DNA of 12,095 bases, from the NCBI GenBank assembly GCA_002343825.1, contig DDSL01000014.1, forward strand, positions 319-12,413, given 5' to 3'. The position numbers and the translations under genes are program-made. The stretch is from Chthonomonas sp. UBA2391 (GTDB lineage Bacteria; Armatimonadota; Fimbriimonadia; Fimbriimonadales; Fimbriimonadaceae). Under the pieces are notes generated by a model. That model was not told the origin of the DNA. It did no database searches and saw nothing but the letters and a program-made list of their open reading frames with translations. Every line of letters starts with the position of its first letter. The first letter of the stretch is position 1. Of this stretch, positions 6,059 to 12,095 are shown one piece after another.

Positions 6059-8335
6059 ATGAAAGCTTTTCTCGTAACTCTCCTAGCCAGCACTTTGGCT
6101 CTTTGTGCATGGTCGACCTTCAAAGCTCCCACCGTATGGGTGGATGCCGGACAAAACGGCTACGAGGAGATTTTTTATGCCCAGAACCATAGCCTCTATG
6201 TCACGCTGGGGGGCGAAGGCTCGATCAAGACATGGCGGACCTCCGACAATCGATTCTTTAACGATTACAATGGCTTTGATTCTCCCCGGGCGATGGACCT
6301 GAGCCGCGACCAGACGATGCTGGCCTACGTCACCCCATCCAGGCTGGTGGTGCTGCGGATGCCCGACCTGGCCGTGCTACTCTCTACCGAGATCGGGGGC
6401 AACCTCCGAGATGTCCAGTTCGACGCTCTGAACCGCCCCGCCGTGAGTCGCTCGAACGGCACGATTCAGTCCTACACCTTGGCCGGGACTCCTCTCAGCC
6501 TGACAAGCCCAGCCGGGAGTGAGGTCAGGAGCATCTTTTTGGATGCTGGGCGCGACGAATACGTGGGTGGACTGGCCAATGGCCAGATCGTGGTCTGGTC
6601 TTCGGCGGGGACATTGCTGCGTAGCTTTAGCCCGCACGCCACCGCGATCAACGACCTCGAACCAGCCGGCGGGGGCCGGGTTTTGACGGCTTCTGCCGAT
6701 GGGACAAGCAAGCTGGTGGATACGGTCACGGGACAGGCGATCCAGACATTCTCTCACGGGCCCACGGTGAACAAGGTGCGGCTTTCGCCCGATGGTAGCC
6801 GGGTCCTCACCACCAACCTCACTGGGGTGGCGAAGCTTTGGAACATTGCAAATGGGGCCCTCTTGCACACCTGGAGCGTCTCGCCGACGTCCCTGAGGTC
6901 GGGCACTTTTTCAGCTGACTCGACCCAGGTCTACCTGGCGCCCTTTGACCAGATTCGAGGCTTTTCAACCGTCACGGGCTCGCTCCTTTTCACCACGAAT
7001 CGCCCAAACTCTTCCGTCGATGGTGTTCAATACAGCCCCGACGGAACCCGAATCGCGGCCGTGGATGGTCCGCGAGTCCGAGTTTATGACGCCGCGACCG
7101 GCGCCCTCCAACTCGTCTTGACCGGCCACACGTTCGATGCGGCCGCCGTTGCATGGCGACCCGATGGAACTCAGATCGCTAGTAGCGGATTCGACGCGAC
7201 GATCCGGATCCACGACGCCACCACCGGGGCGCTCGTCCGGACCCTCACGCATACCTCGATCATGCGCTGTCTGGATTGGCGGAACAACACGACCGTTGCG
7301 GGAGGGAGCGACAACGGCATCATCCGGGTCTGGAGCACCATCAACGGGATCACCCTTGCTCAATACAATCACGGCGGGCTGGTTTACGCGGTCCAATACA
7401 GCCCCGACGGGAGCCTCTTGGCTGCCGGAGGCTCCGGGAACGAAATCAAGCTCTGGGACCCGTCCACGGGAACCGTCACCCGGACCCTGACCGGTCATAC
7501 CAGCGTGATTAGGGATCTGGACTGGAGGGCGGACGGGCTGAATCTCCTCTCTGCCTCGTCGGATGGCACGGCCAAGGTTTGGGCGACCACTTCCTCATCG
7601 GCCCTCAGAACCTTTAACTCCGGGACTTCGAGCCTTTCGAGTGCTCGGTACATCGGCTCCGGGATCAATGCAGTGGCCTCCTCATTTTCCGGCCAATTGT
7701 TCCACTTCCGGGTTTCGACCGGCAACGTTCTGGCCGAAGTGGAGAGTTCCACGGGGATTTCGTTCAAGATGATCGACACCGCCCCCGATGGCACGCAGTT
7801 TGTCTTCGGTCGCTTCGACGCGACGGTAGTGGCTTACACCGATCCACTGGCAACCAGCCCTCGTCGAGTCCGGGCCTTCATCAACCCGCAAAACTTCGTC
7901 GGTCCGACCTTCACGAGTCCGGTGACGCTCACCGCTCGAAGGCCCAGCGACAATAGCCTCATCGGAACCGGAAGCAGTGCCCTCGTCAACAACTTCGCCG
8001 AAATTTCGGTCAACGCCTTGCCCCAGCCGATCGACGTCGTGATTGAGGTCCCCAAATACCTCCGCGCACGCATCGAAGATGTCCCGTTCGAGTGGAACGA
8101 GTACTTCGTCCAGGCCACGCTCTTCGGGGGCGATGTCGATGAAGACAACGAGATCACGATCTTCGACTACATCATCCTCAGCGAGTACTTCGATCGAGAT
8201 TCCAGCCAAGCCGGGTGGAACACCGTCGGGGCCAATGGGTTCGCTCCGTCGGATGCGGACCTCGACGGCGACGGAGCGGTCACGATCTTTGACTACCTCC
8301 TGATCAGCGAGAACTTCGGCCTCACCGGGGCCTAA
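6059..8335 (+). CDS. Secreted WD40 double-propeller protein with C-terminal dockerin-like calcium loops
   Basis: The 758-residue product starts with a signal peptide: Lys2, a hydrophobic core at about 4-17 and a likely cleavage near residue 19. Residues 35-597 form about 14 WD40-type units of roughly 40 residues, enough for two seven-bladed propellers. The clearest units have SPDG turns, a TGHT linker and an IKLWD or AKVWA end strand. Residues 600-690 look like a small beta-sandwich. The end carries two 12-residue calcium loops, Asp692-Asp703 and Asp734-Asp745, each followed by an FDYxxxSExF helix. Such propellers usually act as protein-binding scaffolds. The paired loops resemble dockerin, but no cohesin partner is visible, so the module may instead serve for surface attachment or export sorting. 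No enzyme motif is seen. The gene has its own leaderless-type promoter and converges on the CBM9-like gene 16 bp away. Its ligand is unknown. Confidence 0.9.
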   Translation: MKAFLVTLLASTLALCAWSTFKAPTVWVDAGQNGYEEIFYAQNHSLYVTLGGEGSIKTWRTSDNRFFNDYNGFDSPRAMDLSRDQTMLAYVTPSRLVVLRMPDLAVLLSTEIGGNLRDVQFDALNRPAVSRSNGTIQSYTLAGTPLSLTSPAGSEVRSIFLDAGRDEYVGGLANGQIVVWSSAGTLLRSFSPHATAINDLEPAGGGRVLTASADGTSKLVDTVTGQAIQTFSHGPTVNKVRLSPDGSRVLTTNLTGVAKLWNIANGALLHTWSVSPTSLRSGTFSADSTQVYLAPFDQIRGFSTVTGSLLFTTNRPNSSVDGVQYSPDGTRIAAVDGPRVRVYDAATGALQLVLTGHTFDAAAVAWRPDGTQIASSGFDATIRIHDATTGALVRTLTHTSIMRCLDWRNNTTVAGGSDNGIIRVWSTINGITLAQYNHGGLVYAVQYSPDGSLLAAGGSGNEIKLWDPSTGTVTRTLTGHTSVIRDLDWRADGLNLLSASSDGTAKVWATTSSSALRTFNSGTSSLSSARYIGSGINAVASSFSGQLFHFRVSTGNVLAEVESSTGISFKMIDTAPDGTQFVFGRFDATVVAYTDPLATSPRRVRAFINPQNFVGPTFTSPVTLTARRPSDNSLIGTGSSALVNNFAEISVNALPQPIDVVIEVPKYLRARIEDVPFEWNEYFVQATLFGGDVDEDNEITIFDYIILSEYFDRDSSQAGWNTVGANGFAPSDADLDGDGAVTIFDYLLISENFGLTGA
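6161..7849 (+). repeat. About 14 tandem WD40-type repeat units in the secreted protein
   Basis: Units recur about every 40 codons. The first four are degenerate and best seen by spacing; units 8-12 are the most regular. Units 8 and 11 both open with VQYSPDG and both end in LTGHT. They share a 17-nt identical stretch at DNA level (7028-7044 and 7394-7410). The unit count is mine by eye and could be off by one. Confidence 0.75.
8132..8326 (+). other. Paired EF-hand/dockerin-like calcium loops at the C-terminus
   Basis: Loop 1 has Asp at positions 1, 3, 5 and 12 and Thr at 9 (residues 692, 694, 696, 703 and 700). Loop 2 repeats this exactly (734, 736, 738, 745 and 742). Both are followed by a helix beginning I-F-D-Y. 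The side-chain pattern is that of a type I dockerin calcium site. The 30-residue linker contains Trp and Asn/Gly-rich sequence. Confidence 0.8.
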
Positions 8336-8346
8336 TCCATCCGGAG

Positions 8347-8381
8347 TGGGGCTACTTCGAGCAGAATTCCAGGTAGCCCCA
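8347..8381. terminator. 9-bp perfect stem-loop at the convergent gene junction
   Basis: TGGGGCTAC (8347-8355) and GTAGCCCCA (8373-8381) are exact inverted repeats with a 17-nt loop. The structure begins 12 nt after the WD40 stop codon and covers the last codons and stop of the CBM9-like gene on the other strand. It could therefore end transcription from the plus side, or from both sides. No T-tract follows on either strand. Confidence 0.4.
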
Positions 8382-9068
8382 GCGCTCGGGTTGGTGCATG
8401 TCGATGACCCCTTGGGGGCTCCAGACCCAATTGTGCTCGGGGCGGTTGGGGACTTTTTGGTAGCGCCCATCCACGACCTCCAGATCCCACTGGACCCGGC
8501 TAAAGTTGATTCGCCAGACATCACCCTCGGCGGGGGGCGAGGCCACTCGGCTGATCTCTTGGAGCGCCGGCCAAGGGAGCAAGATCTCGACCGACCAGCC
8601 TTCGTCGGTATCTTGAGGGTCATTCAGCGTGCCCCGGAGCTGGACGGCGGTCTGGAGCCCCTTGATCTCCCAGCCGTTGATCGCCGGGCCACCGTCGCGG
8701 TAGGGCTTGACTAGAAGCAGGTCCCACGTGGTGTTGAGGGCGTTGATCTCCAGTTCGGCGTAGAGTTCCGTATCGCCGTCCGGATCCAAGAAGACCTCGA
8801 AGTCATTGTCGTGGAAGATCACTGAGTCGTGCTCGGTGAGCGTCGCCCAAAGGTGAGGCTCTTCCATCTGGGCCAGGATATAGAGTCCTAATTCGTTCCA
8901 GGCCATCTTGACCCGGGTCTCGTATCTCGGGACTGGTTTTACCGATCCTTCGATATCCACAAACTCTTCGGTCCAGGGGGCGGGCTTCCACCAGGCCTTT
9001 TCCGGGTCGCCGTCGATACCCGGGTGGGGTCCGAGTCTCGGGCAAAGGTAGCGAAGGGGCTCGTTCAT
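8352..9068 (-). CDS. Stand-alone CBM9-like carbohydrate-binding protein
   Basis: The 238-residue product looks like a single CBM9/DOMON-like beta-sandwich. It shows an IDGDPEKAWW opening, a TRVKMAWNELGLYILAQ strand pair, and an acidic calcium-type segment DNDFEVFLDPDGD, followed by aromatic strands such as WSVEILLPWPAL and WRINFSRVQWDLE. These are the usual landmarks of the family, which binds sugars, often chain ends. No catalytic residues, signal peptide or membrane segment are visible, so it appears cytoplasmic. It lies 9 bp downstream of the alpha-glucuronidase gene in the same direction and may help that enzyme bind xylo-oligosaccharides (inference). It also has its own -10-like TAGAAT 6 nt before the ATG, overlapping the stop of the upstream gene, so it may be transcribed independently as well. 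The ligand cannot be read from the sequence. Confidence 0.82.
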   Translation of the reverse strand: MNEPLRYLCPRLGPHPGIDGDPEKAWWKPAPWTEEFVDIEGSVKPVPRYETRVKMAWNELGLYILAQMEEPHLWATLTEHDSVIFHDNDFEVFLDPDGDTELYAELEINALNTTWDLLLVKPYRDGGPAINGWEIKGLQTAVQLRGTLNDPQDTDEGWSVEILLPWPALQEISRVASPPAEGDVWRINFSRVQWDLEVVDGRYQKVPNRPEHNWVWSPQGVIDMHQPERWGYLEFCSK

Positions 9069-9074
9069 GGTGAG

Positions 9075-9080
9075 ATTCTA
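9075..9080 (-). promoter_or_regulatory. -10-like box 6 nt before the CBM9-like ATG
   Basis: The minus strand reads TAGAAT, then CTCACC, then ATG. The hexamer overlaps the TAG stop of the alpha-glucuronidase gene (9078-9080). Spacing and lack of a Shine-Dalgarno match the two plus-strand cases. It would give a leaderless internal transcript of this two-gene unit. Confidence 0.45.
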
Positions 9081-10982
9081 TCGCGCCGGATCCCCGGCGA
9101 CTCCCTCGAACCGGATGGCCCGATACTCCGCAAGGCTTTTCTTCGGTCGGGCGTATCCCTCTGGCCATTCCCGCCCGCAGACGGAGCCAAAATAGGCCAG
9201 GCAGGCGTCGCGCCACCACTCCGATTCCTCCATCTGGATGTCGAGCTTCTCCAAAGTCGGCTGATGCACGGCTCGGGGGAGGAAGGGCTCCAAGTCGGCC
9301 CAAATCTCGCGGATCGCCGCGACCTCGCGACAACCCCAGTGGTAGCGATGGACCAGTTCTTGCCAGACGGTTCGCCCCGATTTCAGCTCGTGATCCCAGC
9401 CCAGATGGTGAAACCAAAGTAGATAGTCGAGATCGATGGTGTCGGGGTCGCTCCACCTGACTTGCCAATCCGAGGGATATTGCAGCAGTTGGGCCGAACC
9501 TGTTTGTGTTCGGTCGAAGCCGATCCCTTCCCGATCCGCACGATGAAAATAAGTCGGGTTCCAATCTTCTCGGGAAAGATCATCGACCCAGGGGGCGGGG
9601 CCATAGTGATGACCGCTCCCCATCAGATGGGCTAGGCCGAGAGGGGTCATGGTGTTGACCACGGCCTCGTGCGACCGCAACAGCATTTCCGCCACCTTGC
9701 CAGTGACCAGTGGGTCGGGTCCAAGGGTTAGGCGGACCCATTCTTCCGCGATTGACGCGGGAGCCAACTCTGGATCCCAAGCCATGCGGCCGAAGGCGAA
9801 CCAGTTGGCTTGGTCGAACAGGCTTCCGCACCAACTCGGATCATCGCCCAGATTGGCCACCCCGACGATCCCCGAGACCGCACCCGAAACCGCACCCTGG
9901 TCCAGCGGCGCTGTGAGCACCTCTCTCCAGAGATTCGCCAAAAACGCCAAGTGACTGGAAAAGCCGAGATACTCCTTGGTGATCTGGAACTCCATCACCG
10001 CCTGGCTCGGGGCCAAGGTGCCAAAGAGCGGGTGAAAAGGCTCTCTGGGTTGGAAGTCGATGGGACCGTTCTTGATCTGAACTTGCACACTCGGATGGAA
10101 CTGATCCTTGATCGGAGCGAACTCATCGTAGGCTTGGGCGGCGCGGTCGGTCGCCGGTTGGTCGGAGTAAACAAAGGCCCGCCAAAGGATGCGGCCACCA
10201 TGGGGAGCGACGGCCGCGGCAAGAAGATTCGCTCCCTCGGCGTGGGTCCGCCCGTAATCCTGGGGCCCGGGCTGTCCCTCCGAATTTGCTTTCACGATGA
10301 GGCCGCCAAAATCGTGGATCTGCCGATAGATCGCGGCCAGCTTGTGGGTCCACCAAGCCCGCACCTCGGGATCGAGGGGATCAGCTGTCGGGAGTCCATC
10401 CAATTCCATAGGAGCCGAGAATCGCGCGGTCAAGAAGAGTCGGATTCCGTAGGGCCTGAGCACATCGGCCAGTGCCGCCGCCTTCTCCAAGAATCCCTCT
10501 CGCAGGACCTCGGCCGAAGCATTGACGTTCGTTGGGCAGATCGCGTTGATCCCGATGGACGCGCAGGCCCGAGCGTAATCCCAGAGCCGCGGATCGGGAT
10601 GGTCCGGAAGGCTGGGCCAATCGAAGAGGCTCCGACCCGCATAGCCGCGCTCCACGAAGCCATCGAGGTCGTCCCAATGCTGGAGCATGCGAAGCGGAAC
10701 CTTGGGAACCTCGATCCTCGGGGTGTCGCTTTGGAGCCAGCCGAAAGTGCCGTAGAGCAAACCCTGTTCGGTCGCCGAAAAGATCTGGGCACCGGGCAAG
10801 ATTTCATAACCCTCTTGGCCGAGTTCAGTTCGGGTTGGGTCGAGGTGGAGCTTTGCGCGCCTCCCCGCCGACTCCATCTCGGCTTCCGCGATCTCGATCG
10901 GATTCGCCCCCGGAAACGGCCCCGGACTGGGATGAAGCCAGAGTCGATAGAGGGGATCCGGATCAAGTCGGGAGGGTTTCAA
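9078..10982 (-). CDS. aguA: GH67 alpha-glucuronidase
   Basis: Predicted to remove (4-O-methyl)-D-glucuronic acid from the non-reducing end of xylo-oligosaccharides, with inversion, in the cytoplasm. The 634-residue product lacks a signal peptide and shows GH67 hallmarks: LRMLQHWDDLDG followed by ERGYAGRSLF, GINAICPTNVNA, LPTADPLDPEVRAWW, KANSEGQPGP with Glu235 as general acid, and GPIDFQPREP and MEFQITKEY supplying the expected general-base pair Asp309 and Glu337. These residues were assigned by comparison with the Geobacillus enzyme, whose D-to-E spacing of 28 is matched. The N-terminal domain is about 50 residues shorter than usual. The start is uncertain: an in-frame TAA sits at 10995-10997 and no ATG lies nearby, so the TTG at 10980-10982 was taken. 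No Shine-Dalgarno is seen; a TATGCT at 10997-11002 (minus) is a weak -10 candidate. The CBM9-like gene follows after 9 bp. Confidence 0.93.
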   Translation of the reverse strand: MKPSRLDPDPLYRLWLHPSPGPFPGANPIEIAEAEMESAGRRAKLHLDPTRTELGQEGYEILPGAQIFSATEQGLLYGTFGWLQSDTPRIEVPKVPLRMLQHWDDLDGFVERGYAGRSLFDWPSLPDHPDPRLWDYARACASIGINAICPTNVNASAEVLREGFLEKAAALADVLRPYGIRLFLTARFSAPMELDGLPTADPLDPEVRAWWTHKLAAIYRQIHDFGGLIVKANSEGQPGPQDYGRTHAEGANLLAAAVAPHGGRILWRAFVYSDQPATDRAAQAYDEFAPIKDQFHPSVQVQIKNGPIDFQPREPFHPLFGTLAPSQAVMEFQITKEYLGFSSHLAFLANLWREVLTAPLDQGAVSGAVSGIVGVANLGDDPSWCGSLFDQANWFAFGRMAWDPELAPASIAEEWVRLTLGPDPLVTGKVAEMLLRSHEAVVNTMTPLGLAHLMGSGHHYGPAPWVDDLSREDWNPTYFHRADREGIGFDRTQTGSAQLLQYPSDWQVRWSDPDTIDLDYLLWFHHLGWDHELKSGRTVWQELVHRYHWGCREVAAIREIWADLEPFLPRAVHQPTLEKLDIQMEESEWWRDACLAYFGSVCGREWPEGYARPKKSLAEYRAIRFEGVAGDPAR

Positions 10983-11134
10983 CTTGCGAATAAGTTAGCA
11001 TAGTCGCGGAGTCCCTTCCCGGCGCTGCAAGGAATCGGTGTGGCGCAGGTTCTCGGCTGGTCTCGCCGACCTGGGGGCGGAGACCCGTGGGTTCGAAAGT
11101 TTGGTTTCCGTGGCTTGCTCGCTCCCCACGGGGC

Positions 11135-11172
11135 GAGGGCTTGGCTCGGGCCCGGGTCGGCGAACAAGCCTC
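11135..11172 (-). terminator. Imperfect stem-loop at the end of the TPR gene
   Basis: GAGGGCTTG (11135-11143) can pair with CAAGCCTC (11165-11172) with one bulged base. The loop is GC-rich and contains the palindrome GGGCCC. It touches the TPR stop codon and lacks a T-tract, so it is a weak candidate. The remainder of the 188-bp gap down to 10983 holds no gene or RNA that I can recognise. Confidence 0.25.
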
Positions 11173-12095
11173 ACACTGGCTTCGGTTTTCGTAACTTCAG
11201 CAGGACAAGCGTCATCCCCAAAAGGGCCAAGCCCCCGGGGAAGATCCAAACGAGGACCGAGTCAAGAGCCGAACCTTTGGGCCCCGGGAGCGTGGGTGCG
11301 CGCGGCGGTTGCCATTGATCCCAGAATTCGGGGTGGGTATCGGGGTGCTGCCCCTTCGCGAGCCGTTCGCGGACGTAGCCCTCGAACGACTGGTTCATGG
11401 CGTCGGCTTTGGCGCGAAGCTCTCGGAAGAGTGTGGTCCGGTCCGTCTCCTGGACCTCGGGAAACTTCACTGCCGGGAGGGTCCAGCGGAGCTTTTTGCC
11501 CGCCGCCAACAGTTCTCGTTCGCGCTCAAGGGCTAGCTGGGCCAGTCCGATTCCGTCATCCTGAGCGACCAGCGCATGGGCCAAAAGTCGAAAGGCATCG
11601 GGGCTCTCCCAGGCCGCGCCCCAGGTGATCAGCCCGGCGAGCCCGGTCGCAAAGTCGGGATCTTCGAGGTTATTGGGGAGGCCCTTAGCCCCCTCTCGCA
11701 TCCATTCCATTAGGCTGAGTTGGACCCATTCGCGCTTGTCGTGAGCCTCCGGATAGATGTTCAGAGCGGTCCGAATCTGAACGATCGCCTCGTCCAGTTG
11801 CTCGGAGTCCCGACGGTTCTTGAGCCAATCGTGGACCAAAAAGGTGCCGTAATTGGCGTGGTAGCTGTAGGTGTGATACTTTTGGAAACCGAGTCTGGTC
11901 ACCATCTTCGGGGGAAGAGGGTGCCGTTCCTCCATGCGGGTCCACTGGTACTCCGTGACCTTGCGCATCCGCAGTAGCTTCGGCTCGATGATCTCCGCCG
12001 CACGCTCGGGCTGGCCGATCCGATCGTAGGCCACGCTCAGGTCATCCAGTTCGGGGATAGAGGGCGTGCCCGTCTTGAGCCGCTCGATCCTGGCT
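11171..12095 (-). CDS. TPR-type protein with C-terminal membrane anchor (cut by right window edge)
   Basis: The frame is open to the window edge, so the start lies outside; the last 308 residues are visible. The part nearest the edge has TPR-like helices, for example LDDLSVAYDRIGQPERAAEI, and a second unit around LDEAIVQIRTALNIYPEA. The Ala-8/Ala-20/Pro-32 pattern is loose. A Pro-rich linker (PPRAPTLPGPKG) leads to one hydrophobic helix (about 20 residues, VLVWIFPGGLALLGMTLVLL) and a basic tail, LRKPKPV. This predicts a single-pass protein with most of its mass on the outer face, if an N-terminal signal exists beyond the edge. No enzyme motif is seen. It lies 188 bp upstream of the alpha-glucuronidase gene in the same direction; co-transcription is possible but not indicated. 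Function unknown. Confidence 0.75.
   Translation of the reverse strand, partial: ARIERLKTGTPSIPELDDLSVAYDRIGQPERAAEIIEPKLLRMRKVTEYQWTRMEERHPLPPKMVTRLGFQKYHTYSYHANYGTFLVHDWLKNRRDSEQLDEAIVQIRTALNIYPEAHDKREWVQLSLMEWMREGAKGLPNNLEDPDFATGLAGLITWGAAWESPDAFRLLAHALVAQDDGIGLAQLALERERELLAAGKKLRWTLPAVKFPEVQETDRTTLFRELRAKADAMNQSFEGYVRERLAKGQHPDTHPEFWDQWQPPRAPTLPGPKGSALDSVLVWIFPGGLALLGMTLVLLKLRKPKPV

Noticed and set aside
6101..6112. Possible lipobox (LALC) in the WD40 protein signal peptide
   Set aside because: The residue before Cys is Leu rather than Gly, Ala or Ser, so lipoprotein processing is unlikely. A standard signal peptidase site a few residues later fits better.
6161..7849. CRISPR-like or DNA tandem repeat array
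   Set aside because: The periodicity is at protein level (WD40 units in one reading frame). DNA repeats are diverged, apart from short codon-level matches.
9810..11003. 397-codon open frame on the plus strand
   Set aside because: It is antisense to the GH67 gene, which has intact catalytic motifs, and shows no domain features of its own.
11088..11100. tRNA-like T-loop sequence (GGGTTCGAAA)
   Set aside because: The flanking bases cannot form the 5-bp T-stem, and no acceptor, D or anticodon arms fit on either strand.

Overview
The window is GC-rich and gene-dense, with short intergenic gaps, no mobile elements and no RNA genes that I can see. It most likely comes from Armatimonadota (Fimbriimonadia-like). 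The main clue is the C-terminus of the secreted WD40 protein: a short beta-rich module followed by two calcium-loop motifs of the form D-x-D-x-D-x-x-x-T-I-F-D-Y-x-x-x-S-E-x-F. I associate this module with exported proteins of that phylum. The phylum call is inference, not proof.

Layout. (1) Positions 1-1653, minus: the N-terminal 551 codons of gyrB, cut by the left edge. (2) Positions 1774-4851, minus: a complete GH38 alpha-mannosidase of the cytosolic MAN2C1-like type, upstream of gyrB in the same orientation, so this is not the classical dnaN-recF-gyrB order. (3) Positions 4917-5846, plus: a DprA/Smf-like Rossmann-fold protein, divergent from the mannosidase across only 65 bp. (4) Positions 6059-8335, plus: a secreted protein with about 14 WD40-type blades and the C-terminal paired calcium-loop module. 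(5) Positions 8352-12095, minus and convergent with the WD40 gene: in transcription order, a TPR protein with a C-terminal membrane anchor (cut by the right edge), a GH67 alpha-glucuronidase, and a stand-alone CBM9-like protein.

Function. The two glycoside hydrolases lack signal peptides and have intact catalytic residues. They look like cytoplasmic finishing enzymes for imported oligosaccharides: mannose-containing ones for GH38 and glucuronoxylan fragments for GH67. No transporter, xylanase or regulator gene is in view. The alpha-glucuronidase and the CBM9-like protein are 9 bp apart and probably work together.

The most unusual structural signal is in the promoters. Three of the five complete genes (DprA-like, WD40, CBM9-like) have a near-consensus -10 hexamer ending only 6-7 nt before the ATG, with no Shine-Dalgarno and no obvious -35. 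This predicts leaderless mRNAs. gyrB does not show this arrangement. Other points worth a second look are the QDK in place of the usual QTK loop in GyrB, the GGTW-type DprA variant without a winged-helix tail, and several hairpins at gene ends. I did not find a convincing new multi-gene system.
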